From Gentiana macrophylla (taxonomy: Eukaryota; Streptophyta; Magnoliopsida; Gentianales; Gentianaceae), in NCBI GenBank assembly GCA_026214975.1, contig CM047806.1, positions 98,355,811-98,419,810 of the forward strand: DNA of 64,000 nucleotides, written 5' to 3'. Below are positions 1 to 10,499 of this stretch, in pieces. The translations under genes and the position numbers were made by a program. The notes under the pieces are model-generated. The model worked only from the letters and a program-made list of their open reading frames with translations, was not told where the DNA came from and ran no database searches. The first letter of the stretch is position 1; the number at the start of each line of letters is the position of its first letter.

Positions 1-1113
1 AGTGAGGATGTGATTAAACTTACATCTTGTTTCCGTTTTCATTGAAGGAGAAGCTAAAGAGTGGTATAGCTCTCTCCTCCGAATCCATTACCACAGGCTG
101 CATTGGAGAAAGAATTTTTAAGCCAATACTTTCCACGGCCAAGACATTGGTGTTTGAGGAAATTTATAATTTCTATCAAGCGGAAACAGAATCTTTCTTT
201 GAGGCATGGAAGAGATTTAAGGCTCTTCTTCGTAAATGCCCCCACCATGGGTTAGACTTGCGAGGCAAGTCAATACCTTTTTCGAGTGGATTGACCGAGC
301 TCACCAAGGGCATGGTCAATAGTTCATCAGTGGGGCTTTCTGAGGAGAACGCCTCGAGAGGGTGGGCATTGTTCAAGACATTGCCAAATATAATTATGCC
401 CCCTCTTTCAAGTCGTTCAGCACCACCACCTCCTCCTAGGATCGAGGAGGTGAAAATGCGAAACGAGATTTCCATGTTTGAAAGCGGCGGTGGCCACGCT
501 TACCACGTCTCCAAACCGAGTTATCGACTCTTCATTTTTACGTAACTCAAGTTGCATGCTGAGAATTGTTCTCGAGGACCGCCACATGGTTGGCCAGTGT
601 CAATTCATGCCCCCCAATTCTAACCAATCCATGCCTGCCCGAATTCATGGACAGTACAACCAAGTCGCATGCCAGGTATGTGACGATATAGGCATCTCGC
701 TCGTTTACGCCCTATGATTGGACAGAATTTGAAATCAATGCCTTCAATGGCCAGCCAAATCAAAGGTTTGGTACTCAATTCATCGCCAAGGCAACTTTCG
801 AAACCAGGGTTTCCACCCAAATCAAAATCTAAATTCGAATTTCAATCAAAATTTCAATCAAAACTCGAATTTCAATCGAAACCCTAGTTTTAATCAGAAC
901 CCGAACTTGAATTCTTCCAATCCAAATCAAGGGTTAAATCAAAGTTGGCCTAACAATCCAAATCCTGCATTTCAAAGTCGGTCCAGCCAACCTTTCTCTC
1001 AAAACATTCGTAACTCTCAAGGTCCATCTCACGTTGATGATCTGGAAGCTAGATTGGACTCCTATCAGAAGGAGCTGAAGGAGCGAACAAAAACTTCCAG
1101 AGGAGCAAAATAA
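1..1113 (+). pseudogene. Gag of the Athila-lineage element (partial, frameshifted)
   Basis: Gag forms the virus-like particle and binds element RNA. Translation from base 27 gives FPFSLKEK, then ITTGCIGERIF, ESFFEAWKRFKALLRKCPHHGL, the usual retrotransposon Gag core. A damaged CCHC zinc knuckle reads CQVCDDIGIS at about 674-705. It is followed by an asparagine-rich stretch (about 800-1010) of repeated NFNQN and NPN units. At least three frame changes (near 60, 480-545 and 710) are needed to read through. The start codon is outside the window. The Asn-rich linker is common in this Gag type but is unusually repetitive here. Confidence 0.85.
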
Positions 1114-1930
1114 TAATATCCAGTTGTTGATGAATTCGATCAAGCACCTTGAGAAGCAAATGGCGATCAAAGAAGCTTCTAGACCATCAGGGCAGATGCC
1201 AAACTCCACGGAGAGAAATCCCAAAGGTGGTCATGTAGCTCATACTGAATTGAATCTTGGCCAATGCACTGACTTGGTTCCTTCACTTCCATACGGTGGA
1301 GGAGAGGCCAGTGCAATGAACTTAAGAAGTGGTACTCAACTGAGTGGTCCCCCTAACCAGGGAAACCACTAGCCCCTCCTGCCAGTGATAAGGCAGGAGG
1401 GGAAGTCGAGCACCCATCATCCCCTTGGCTACAAGCAGGTACTCAGGTGGCTGATCCCCTGAGAGGTGTAGAAGTTGAAAGACATCAGGTGGCTGATCCC
1501 CTGATAGGTGAAAGAATTGAGATTCCTCGAGTGGCTGATCCCTTGAGGAATGAAGAATCAATTAAGAATCCTCAGGTGGCTGATCCCCTGAGGAGTGATG
1601 AATCAAATGATCGTCAGGTGGCTGATCCCCTGACTAATAAAAAGAATGATAAGACGGTGAGGTGGAAAGATGTGGAAGACAAAGCAGTTAGTTCGTCCTC
1701 GAAGAAATTATTTTCCGAGGATGATTTGAATAAGCTTCCATTTCCACCGAGAAAGAGCAACATCCCATTGTATGAAGATAAGAATGCGGAAAGGTGCTTA
1801 ATCAATGAAAAATACTCAGTTAATCTTCCACTCTCGAAGTTTTGGTTGAAATGCCTAAGTATACTAAATTCATCAAGGATGTTGTTTCTTGAAGAAGAAG
1901 TTAGCGAGAAATGGATCAGGCAATGGTGAG
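1114..1930 (+). pseudogene. Gag-protease linker with VADPL repeats
   Basis: This segment joins Gag to the protease. It begins with a predicted coiled stretch (LEARLDSYQKELKE to LMNSIKHLEKQMAIKE, about 1040-1170) and then a conserved patch around AMNLRSGTQL (1314-1343), a peptide typical of the region before the protease in Athila-type polyproteins. After a frame change the reading frame from 1447 carries five VADPL repeats and then an acidic and basic linker ending in KLPFPPRKSN. Its role is inferred only from position. One stop at 1927 and the shift near 1372 break it. Confidence 0.7.
1444..1640 (+). repeat. Five-copy tandem repeat encoding a VADPL peptide
   Basis: The phrase gtggctgatcccctgag occurs five times at intervals of about 42-45 bases, with near-identical 17-base cores and variable spacers. 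Spacing is a multiple of three, so the repeat keeps one open frame and gives VADPL five times with 8-10 variable residues between copies. It behaves as a coding minisatellite. Confidence 0.85.
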
Positions 1931-1959
1931 GATTGTTCAATGATCAATTATCCGGACTT

Positions 1960-2476
1960 ACCAATCAAAAGAGGTGACCCGGAAAATTCGTGCTCACATT
2001 GCGGATGGGAGGCTTAGTCTTTCCAAATTCTTTATGTGACTTGGGTGCATCCATCACTGATGCCATTGTCGTGTGTGAGCAAATTGGTTTACAAAGTCTT
2101 CTAGAACCCACTTCCATGAACCTTCGGTTCACGATAGATCTTCTAAGAAAGCTTCAGGATTACGAAAGACATTTTAGTCCAGATCGATAGATTTACCTTT
2201 CTGTTGATTGGTACGTCTTAGATATGGGAAAAGATGAGAAAGTCCCCGATTCTTGGGAGACCTTTCCTATCCACGCCTAGGGCCCTCATCGATTGTGATG
2301 GTGGGCAAGTAACTATTCGAGTTGGTGACCAAGAGGTGAGCTATAGTGTCTCTAAATCCATTCAAGTACCCTCTGGTTCTCCAACCGGCTTTTCTATTGA
2401 GGAGTCATTTAATGACTTCAATGACTGTATGGACGAGCAAGTCAAGGGTGTGGAAGGCGAGAATATGAGCGATTGA
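1960..2476 (+). pseudogene. Aspartic protease domain of the Athila-lineage element
   Basis: The retroviral-type protease cleaves the polyprotein. The catalytic segment reads [11 protein letters not shown] (about 2032-2065); the family normally has DLGAS followed by a hydrophobic stretch, so the active-site Asp is present. The downstream flap and C-terminal landmark PILGRPFLSTPRALIDCDGGQVTIRVG lies at about 2246-2320. The two parts are in different frames, with stops around 2190. The copy is not expected to be functional. Confidence 0.82.
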
Positions 2477-2639
2477 TCGATAATCTGAATAGTCATGGTA
2501 TGGTTAATCTAGACCGATTAGCGGTGATTTTGAGGATGAGCTAAGAGAAGAAGCCTTGGCAAGTAGGACCACTAAGTAAGCTCAGCGATGTTGAGTTGAA
2601 GAGTGGCGATCTTAAATCAAGTCCAGAGGATCCTCCCGT

Positions 2640-3750
2640 AGATTTGGTTACAAGCCGTTGCCTAAACATCTTAAGTATGTATTTCTGAGAGAAGGTGACA
2701 AGCTTCCTTTGATCATCTCTGCCAAGCTATCTCGTATAGAGGAGCTTAAATTGTTAAACGTCTTGCGTAAAAATGAAAAAGCCCTTGGATGGCAGGTGGG
2801 AGATATCCGAGGATATCTCCCGACATCTGTATGCACAAGATCAAGACGAGGAGGGTGCAAACGAGAGTTAGATGACCTCGAGAGAAGGCTCAACCCTCAC
2901 ATGCAAGAGGTAGTCAAGAAGGAGATCATTAAACTTCTAGATATGGATATCATTTACGCCATTCTTTGACAAAGTGAATGGGTTTCCCCGACTCGAGGTA
3001 GTCCCCAAAAAGGGGAATTACTATTGAGAAGAATGAGAAGGAGAAGAGATAGCATTGAGGCTCGTTCATTGGATACAGAGTATGTATCGATTATCGTAAG
3101 CTCAATGAGGTCACACTTTGAAAGATCATTTTCCCTTCCATTCATTGACCCGGATGCTTGAGCGTCTGGCGGGCACGATTCTATCGCTTCTGGATGGATA
3201 TTCAGGATACTTCCAGATACCCATCGATCCTGTTGACCAAGAGAAGACCACTTTCACCTTTCTATGGTACATTCGCCACAGCGGATGCCATTTGGTCTCT
3301 GTAATGCCCCACCACCTTTCAAAGGTGTATGATGGCAATCTTTTGACGGGCTAGTTGAAAAGTGCATGGAGATTTTTATGGATGACTTCTCGGTCTTTGG
3401 TCACTCATTCGATGATTGCCTCGATAATCTTGATCGGGTGTTGTCAAGATGTGTGGAAAAGGACTTAGTGCTTAATTGGGAAAAATGCCATTTCATGGTA
3501 GATGAAGGTATAGTCCTTGGCCACAAAGTGTCCGCCAAAGGTATAGAAGTAGATAGGGCCAAGGTAGAAGCTATTGAGAAGATGAGTTATCCTAAGAATG
3601 TTCGGGAAGTCCGAGGTTTTTCGGACATGTCGGCTTCTATAGGAGGTTCATCCAGGACTTTTCAAGGATCGCCAAGCCCCTCGTCTACCTTACTAAAAGA
3701 AGACGTTACTTTTGATTTTGATGATAGTTGCAAGCACGCCGTTTGAGGAG
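2640..3750 (+). pseudogene. Reverse transcriptase domain of the Athila-lineage element
   Basis: RT copies element RNA into DNA. The N-terminal part reads PKHLKYVFL (2658 on). Later landmarks are TRMLERLAGTILSLLDGYSGYFQIPI (about 3145-3225), DQEKTTFTF, and the catalytic motif FMDDFSVFG at 3372-3398, in which both Asp residues are kept. The thumb region LNWEKCHFMVDEGIVLGH follows. Frame changes near 2970, 3120, 3260 and 3355 and several stops interrupt it. The block about 2990-3060 is hard to align and may contain a small insertion or poor sequence. Confidence 0.88.
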
Positions 3751-4140
3751 CTCAAAATCGCCGATCTCTCGCTCCAATTCTTATTTCACCCATGGAACTT
3801 GCCCTTTGAGCTTATATGCGATGCATCCAACTATCTTTGTTAGTGGTGAGTCTTAGACAATGAATCGAAGGAAAGTTCCACTATCTATTACGCCACCACA
3901 CGTTGAATCCTTCGCAAGTTAACTATACGACTACTAAAAGGAATTATTGGACGTAGTGTTTGCTATGGACAAGTTCCGTAGTTACTTGTTAGGTACTCAA
4001 GTGATCGTGGATCGATCACGCCGCTTATGTATATCGATGACTAAAAAGGATGCTAAACCGCGCTCTGCGTTGGATACCGACCTACAAGAGTTTGACGTTC
4101 AAATCAAAGACAAGAAGGCGGTGAGAATGTAGTAGCGGAT
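3751..4140 (+). pseudogene. RNase H domain of the Athila-lineage element
   Basis: RNase H removes RNA from the RNA-DNA hybrid during reverse transcription. The frame from 3947 gives VFAMDKFRSYLLGTQVIV and then LQEFDVQIKDKK, followed by ENVVADHVSRM around 4125-4155 after one frame change. The region that should encode the YTDH catalytic segment is scrambled (VDRSRRL near 4005), so the active site is damaged. The stretch 3760-3950 has several stops. Confidence 0.8.
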
Positions 4141-5872
4141 CATGTGTCTAGGATGTTAAATGAGGAAAAGAATGAACCGGATGATATAGATCTTTACTTT
4201 CCTCTAGAAAACATCATGTTGATCGATGGCCGTTCTCCCGATGTTCCTTGGTACTCCTCCATTGTGAACTACCTTCATGCCAAATACCTTGATCTGAAAT
4301 GTCTTATCAAGAGAAGAAGAAGTTCTTCTACGATATGAAATATTTCGTTTGGGATGAACCTTACCTTTTCAAGATTTGCAAAGATGGTTTCTTTGAGGAG
4401 GTGTGTTCCCGAATCGAGCAACGCGATATAATCGAAAGCAATGCCATAGTGGACCCACAGGTGGTCACTTTGGTCCTTGGAAAACGATTGCGAAGATCTT
4501 TCAATCCGGTTTTATTGGCCAACGATCTTTAAAGACACGAAGCTTTTCGTAAAGCTTGTGATCGTTGTCAAAGAACCGGAGCTTTGCCAAGGCGATTTGA
4601 CATGCCTTTGAAACCCATCCTTGAATGCGAAGTCTTTGATGTTTGGGGCATCGATTTTATGGGACCATTCCCATCATCTTGTGGCAACAAATACATCTTA
4701 GTCTGCGTTGACTATGTTTCGAAATGGGTGGAGGCAATAGCCACTCCTCACAATGATCATAAAGCGGTCATGAAATTCCTTAAGAAGAATATCTTTGTGA
4801 GGTTTGGATGTCCACGTGCCTTGATAAGTGATGAAGGACACACTTTTGTAACCGACCCTTGAGAAAGTCTCGAGAAGTATGGTGTTCACCATAAAATCGG
4901 CACACCATATCATCCGATGACTAGTGGTCGTTGAGCGAAGCAACCAGAGTCTTAAGAAAATCCTGGAGAAAACGGTGAATAGTCATAGAAAAGACTGGAG
5001 TCTGAGGTTGGACGATGTACTTTGGGCATATAGGACTGCCTATAAGACTCCTATGGGTACATCGCCATATCAAATGGTTTACGGTAAGCCGTGCCATCTC
5101 GCCGATTGAGCTAGAGCACTGAGCTTATTGGGCTACAAAGTTTCTTAACTTCGATTCCCAATCCTCGTGGCAAACACCGGCTGCAAAGTAGATTGCATGA
5201 GCTTGATGAATTTAGACTCCAGGCTTACGAGTGCCAGGATTAGTAAGGAAAAGATGAAACTCTTCCATGACGCCAAGATAAAGAAGAGAGAATTCAGTCG
5301 GCGAGCACGTTCTCTTATACAATTCTAGGTTACATTTGTTTCTCGGGAAGTTGAGAACACGTTGGTCTCGGTCCATTTGAGATTCTCCAAATCATTCCCG
5401 AGGCGTTCTAGAGCTGCGCGTTACGGCGATCAACCGTTCGAGTGAATGGTCGAGATGCAAGCATTACATTGGTGAACCCAAGGTAAAGCCTTTGACTGCT
5501 CGATTTCTCGATATCCTCGGGTGTAGCACTTTAAAGTCGACGAGTCCGACGAGTTTTCGCCCGACTTGTTTTTACGAGGATGACGGTTGTGATCAATCCG
5601 AGGAGGTTCTAGTGGTAGTTGGGATATGGAAGAGTATTGGAAGGAGCGTCAACGCAGATGTCATCAAAAGCTTCGAAGACGAAGAGGTCAACCATGGGAA
5701 GTTTAAACGTATTTGGAAAGCTATAAAGGAGTTAACCCCATGTGTGTTAAGTCTTTGTTTTATGCGCCACACCATCGACCAAAGCTTACACGAGGTAGTG
5801 GTGGCGCGAAAGGTTAAATGGCCTGATCCAGGTGAGCTTCAAATGTGTCGAGCTAACGACAATAACCATTAG
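4141..5872 (+). pseudogene. Integrase of the Athila-lineage element, with downstream C-terminal tail
   Basis: Integrase inserts the DNA copy into the genome. The zinc-binding end is represented by CDRCQRTG (about 4558-4581). The core contains [13 protein letters not shown] (4642-4680), YVSKWVEA and then [12 protein letters not shown] (4832-4855). In the latter, relatives have a D-G-G-type order, so this may be a local swap. The third acidic region is at about 4905-4945 and includes a stop. [19 protein letters not shown] and [12 protein letters not shown] follow, then a C-terminal GPF-type module around 5330-5500. The final ORF (5492-5872) continues after the module as an acidic tail of unknown role. 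Several frameshifts and stops. Confidence 0.85.
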
Positions 5873-5876
5873 CGCT

Positions 5877-7306
5877 ACTAGGAGGCATCCTAGATATCCC
5901 TTATTATATTAGTTTCTTTCTTTAGTTGTTTTTCGTTGTTTTAGTTCAGTTTTATTAGGATTGTGTTTGTTTTTGTCGATCCACCGTCCCCAGTCCTATA
6001 AAGGGTCGAAGTGTTGTTTTGCTTACGATTTCCTCTTATCTTTATCTCTATCACTTTTGCGCGATATGGTTTAATCCCTTGTATCCCCCGAGGTATTTCT
6101 TTGCTTTTCAAGTGTGCAGGGTATTTTCGGTAGCGTTTGTGAGTTTCAGATGAAGTCAGTTTTCCGGTGGATGGTCCGCAGTTTACTGCTTTCATCAAGC
6201 CTTTCTGGAGTTGATACGTAGCACTTCCGGAATTGCCACTTTAGAACTACAATCAGCTAAGTTTCTCTTATTCTGCACAACATGAGGACATGTTGTTATT
6301 TAAGTGTGGGGGAGGGGAATGATCGCTATGTATCTACCATTTGCTTATATGATGTTATTTCTATGCAAAAATGAGCTAAATTTTAAATTTTTTTTTGTTT
6401 TGTCTCGAGTGAGCAATGCATGTTTTTGTTCGGTTTGTTATATTCATTGATGTTGTATGCCGTATGTTCCGTAAGTTAGTTGTTTCACCCGACACTCTTT
6501 TTCACGAAGCCATAGTGAATGATGAGCTATATTTATAAAGCTATACCCCGTTTTGGATTAGTGATTTTTGATTTTCTTATAAGTCATGTGCTTAGTGCTA
6601 CGTATAAATCTCGCGAATCATGATAGTTTGTATTTAGATCCGAAGTACGATGTACTGTGAATATCTAGAAGTTTGAATGTGATAAGTACGCGTAACTATT
6701 GTCCAAAGTGAAAAAGTTGAATTAATGAAATCAATAGTGTGTGTCGGAAGCTGGTCGATGATTTGAGTGCGGTAAGGCATTATCTCGAAATGTTTTATTC
6801 CACTATGATGACCAAAAGCTCACGACGATCATGTAAGAAAGTCGCTTTATGATTTGAGTATGGTAGGGTATACCACGTATGTCCTATTCTGCTATGATGA
6901 GCAATAGCTTATTCTGATGTGTGTTTACATGTGCAATCAATTGAATCAACTTAGGAATTGGTATGAAAAGAATGAAATGAGACTTAGTTATCGTTAATCT
7001 TATCCCAAAGTATAAACCGATGGATATGTTGTAGGATTATCCTCAAGTATGTCGGAAAGGTCTTAAATGTGTTCTATCATCTTTCCGGGATATGTTCCGT
7101 TTTGTAGGGTGCATCTTATAAGTATCTTTTATTACTAGTTTGAAGGGGGTATTAGTTGGTTTTGCTTGAAATATTCAAGTTTGGATTTAGTGGAAATTTG
7201 CTATGGCTATGCACACACACGATGGTGAACTTCTAATTTATTGACTATGTGGTATATGTGTTGAGGTGTCTATATTCTTTCCGAGCCTTTATCTTGTTTT
7301 GTTTTG
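5877..7306 (+). other. Long 3' non-coding region of the Athila-lineage element
   Basis: No ORF with family similarity is present. Near 6275-6320 lies a conserved phrase ending in aagtgtgggggagggg, a second copy of the polypurine-like tract used before the LTR. It is a candidate internal (central) polypurine tract. Much of 6060-7300 is clearly similar to the antisense of 55560-56560 in the non-autonomous element, for example the stretch around 6570-6600 against 56020-56050. Such conservation in non-coding DNA suggests a cis-acting role. Confidence 0.75.
6760..6915 (+). repeat. Two imperfect tandem units in the 3' non-coding region
   Basis: The units start at atgatttgag (6761 and 6851) and share the order atgatttgag, ggta(a/g)gg, ta-rich, ctatgatga, caaaagctca or caatagctta. 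The same pair, reverse-complemented, is found in both other Athila-type elements (55727-55860 and 41939-42060). Confidence 0.75.
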
Positions 7307-7339
7307 CTCGGGACGAGCAAAGTTTAAGTGTGGGGGAGT
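7307..7339 (+). promoter_or_regulatory. Hairpin followed by the polypurine tract
   Basis: tttgctc-gggac-gagcaaa forms a 7-bp stem with a 5-base loop, followed by gtttaagtgtgggggagt, which abuts the LTR start at 7340. The tract is the expected primer for plus-strand DNA synthesis. The same hairpin plus tract is present in the other two Athila-type elements. Confidence 0.85.
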
Positions 7340-8960
7340 TGTTAAGGGTGAAATTCATGATTTATATGACGTTATTCCCGTAACAATATCCTTGGTATTT
7401 TAGTACTTTTTATAGAAAAGTGTTGGTTTTATCGAATTATTGAGTAAACGAGTTTTAAATGTGTTTAAATGCAAAATCGAGATATTTACGTGATTTTATC
7501 GGTGTTTTATGTTTATTCGTATGATGTTACATTTTGCATGTTTCTATCATGTTGTTAGATACATTTTCATGATGAGTAAGGAGCTTAAACGATGATCACA
7601 TGAAGATGGAAGAGTTGAAAGATGTTTAAGTGAAGAATCATTGAAGAAACCGGAACCAGGCACTTCATGGGGATTTTGTCCACACTTGTAGGCACTTTCA
7701 GGGAAAGTTGTCTTGATGAAAGTTGTAGAGGATTGAAATAGCTTTCCAACGCATGTTGAATCACCTCATTCGGAGCCCTAGAAGTGAAGTTATGAGCAAA
7801 ATACTGGAGCTGAGTAGTGGACGGGCGTCTGTAAAAGTGAACTGGCGTCCAGAATCGTATTTTACATTCAGAGAGTTCAAACGCGTTCTGAACGAGCGTT
7901 CACCTAGCGTCCAAGAAATCTGGACGAGCGTCCATTGAAGCAGACGGGCGTCCGTTTTGCCGACTTAGCCAAACCGCCTCAAAACTCTATATAAGCAGCG
8001 TTTTTCTCAAACCCTAAATAACAATTCGATCCCTAAACCCTAGGGAGCAGCTTGGCTGCGTTTTTACTCCTTTATTTTCCAGTTTTTATGCAATAAAACA
8101 TCTAGATTAGATAGTTAGATTTATGTTCTTTATTTCATCAATTTCAAGCTTTCAAAGGATGCTAAGAGGCTAATCCTCTTTGAACAAGCGTTGTGAAGCC
8201 GCCCAATTCAACAATTCGCTTTTGTTCGTGATTAATTCGTGAGTTTCTACTTCGAAGTTGTTTCTTTTATCATTGTTTATCATTATGTATTGCAATTACA
8301 TCGAAAGATCGTTGCTTTTATGATTGTTTTAACTTGATGAGAGTCATGTTAATGTTAGATCACCATGATAAAAGTTTAGACCTTTAATCTAATCAAAACG
8401 AAAGTTATTAGATTAAATCTCTAGATTAGAAATTGAAAGATTTCACGCCTAGGTTAGAAAGACGTAATCTTTAACATCGAGAGATAAAAGATTAGGAAAC
8501 GAACTTGTCTACGAGAGTAGGAGTTTATGCCTTCGATTAGGTGAATCACGACTTGAGTAGAGATCACGAATTAATCCGAATTAGAATTGAATGTTGATAG
8601 GATAGGTGGATCGATTGCTTGTTCGTTCGTTATAATTTGATTTTAATCCTTTAAACTTGAATTGCTTAGCTTTAGTTTTACTTTTCCTGCACTTTAGTTT
8701 AGTTTTGATCGCTTTCAGTCTTGCCTAGCATTGGAGCAATCCTCTGTCTAGTTACTTTTTCTGCATATTTGTTTAGGTTAGTTATTCGTTTAGGTTAGAT
8801 TCGTGACATAGTTAGTTTAAAGCAAAAACTAGGATTCACATTCGTCAGTTCCCCGTAGGATCGACCCGGCATTAACCTCTGTACTACGATCCTTATACTT
8901 GAGGTTAACCGGTTTATAAATATTATTACTTGTTTATTCGCATTAATAAAATCCGGGACA
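7340..8960 (+). repeat. 3' LTR of the Athila-lineage element (about 1.62 kb)
   Basis: It starts with tgttaagggtga directly after the polypurine tract and ends with aatccgggaca at 8960. The end was chosen by alignment with the LTRs of the element at 37349-59929, which end in the equivalent aatccgtgaca. Shared blocks include the start, the motif cluster upstream of the TATA box, and the last 100 bases (gtactacgatcc ... ttataaat). Confidence 0.88.
7819..7995 (+). promoter_or_regulatory. LTR promoter: GACGGGCGTCC-type motif cluster and TATA box
   Basis: Near-palindromic copies sit at 7819-7830 (ggacgggcgtct), 7841-7852 (actggcgtccag), 7921-7934 (tggacgagcgtcca) and 7942-7954 (agacgggcgtccg), with weaker ones between. 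A TATA box ctatataag is at 7987-7995, 33 bases after the last copy. The leader continues with aaaccctaaa. The motifs are far richer in GC than the surrounding LTR. The same cluster, with the same 33-base gap to a TATA box, is in the LTR at 58456-59929. Confidence 0.7.
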
Positions 8961-10499
8961 CCAAGTACGTGATCAGTGGTCTTCTAATACCACAATATGA
9001 AAATCGATTTTCATCATTCTTCTAGAATTTAATTTCGTTTAGTTCCACTTCTGGTGGACAATTCTTCCCCTCTAAGTAGACAAATTTGATGATATCCTCA
9101 AAGGATACATTAATCATGATTTTTGTCCATGAATTCAGACATGTATATGACCTCAACCACTTTCATGAATCTGGTGACAAGCATTTATGGGAATGGACTA
9201 GATCAAATGGATTGAGTTTCATGATTATTCTTTGAAAATCATTTTGTTGAATTTAAACCGCTTCCTTCAATATTTCTATAATACAATAGCATATTATCTC
9301 AATGAATAACTTTCTTTTGCGCGGGTTAAAGAAGTGTCACGATGTCCTTACTGGATTTTCTTATTTTAGACTTTAAGTCATTCGTAGGAACATCATTTCC
9401 TTTCATATGGACTCTGAGTCCATATTTATTTCTATGAATTTCATATTTATTTCTATGATCACCTCAGTGCTTTTGATGAACCCCAAGTCCATCTATAATG
9501 ATTTTTAATATCACAGTCTCATATGTGTCATGTTCACTTCAGGGAACCGACTGACGTGATTCGATACATCTTTAAATATCGGTATACATTATCTAGATTC
9601 TGTCATGTTCACACCGGGAACTGACTTGTGTATCTCAACACATCTAGAATATTTAATTGTCTACGTTCGCTTCTAGGAACGGACACATCGTAAATATTGA
9701 GTTTAGTCACATCAACTTCTAGAGATTGACATGTATAATCCGATGTATTATACACCAACAAAAAGAAATTAATAATATGGCTTCCATTTTTTTTTCTCTT
9801 CAAAAAAAATCAATAATATGTTAGTCAAGGAAACAAAGGAGTTAATTGATATAGATAAATGAAGAATAACAATTTAACACGAATGATGATAATGTTTAGT
9901 GGCGTGTCAGCAATAAAGAAATAAATGAACATATATGTTTAATTGTCAGAATAAAAAAATAAGATGCAATCATAAAATGGCTCACATTATTCTTGTGAAT
10001 ATATTTTGGATTTTGTAATCCGCATTAAAATGGCCCATAAATCTGGCGCATAATATTATCTATCATATGATGCAATCTTATTAATTACAATCTAAAACGT
10101 TAAATCCCCTTTTCTTTTTCTTTTCGGGCGTCAAAATATTTTATCATTAAAGACTCAAAATTTGCTCGATGACGCGTTTTATTTTATATGATACAAATGT
10201 ATATGTGACATCAAGTATATACACTAATAAATACAAGGTATCCTTTGATTTTCAAAGTAACTTATAAAGAATGAAAAACTAGCAATGATTGGTAATCAAA
10301 ATATCCACTTGGATTTATTAATAATAAAACTCCATATTACATCATAGATCAACCTCATTCAAAGACAAAATAAAACAATACTAAAACAATTGCTAAAACA
10401 GTTTTATTGGGATGACATAAAATAAAGTGCAAATGGGCACAAACAACTTTATTAGAATGACAAAAGAAATAATGTGTCAAAAGACACAATAAACCAGAG
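8961..10499. other. Non-coding AT-rich DNA between two elements
   Basis: No convincing gene is visible. It contains the degenerate repeat at 9526-9770 and simple AT-rich DNA. The part from about 10320 on, read on the - strand, may be the 3' non-coding tail of the gag remnant at 10500-11395. I could not find a second copy of the LTR at 11563-12156 here. Confidence 0.5.
9526..9770. repeat. Four degenerate short repeats (gtcatgttcac ... gggaac type)
   Basis: Starts near 9526, 9601, 9659 and 9706. Each has the order gtca(t)(g)ttcac, ttc..gg(g)aac, gac, then an aca(t)c..aat tail. Identity is low and spacing shrinks from 75 to 47 bases. Origin unknown. Confidence 0.45.

Larger units (their letters stand above)
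1..8960 (+). mobile_element. Ty3/gypsy Athila-lineage retrotransposon, 5' end outside the window
   Basis: The order gag, protease, RT, RNase H, integrase, long 3' non-coding region, polypurine tract, LTR is readable on the + strand. Lineage-typical peptides are FMDDFSVFG (RT), [11 protein letters not shown] and YVSKWVEA (integrase). The 5' LTR and PBS lie left of base 1. The coding part has many frameshifts and stops, so it is a dead copy. Its 3' LTR and non-coding 3' region resemble those of the non-autonomous element at 37349-59929, so the two belong to related families. Because only one LTR is present, no target duplication can be tested; CCAAG follows the LTR. Confidence 0.93.

Noticed and set aside
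8005..8045. Telomere-like aaaccctaaa repeats
   Set aside because: Only two imperfect units, located in the LTR leader just after the TATA box; not an interstitial telomere.
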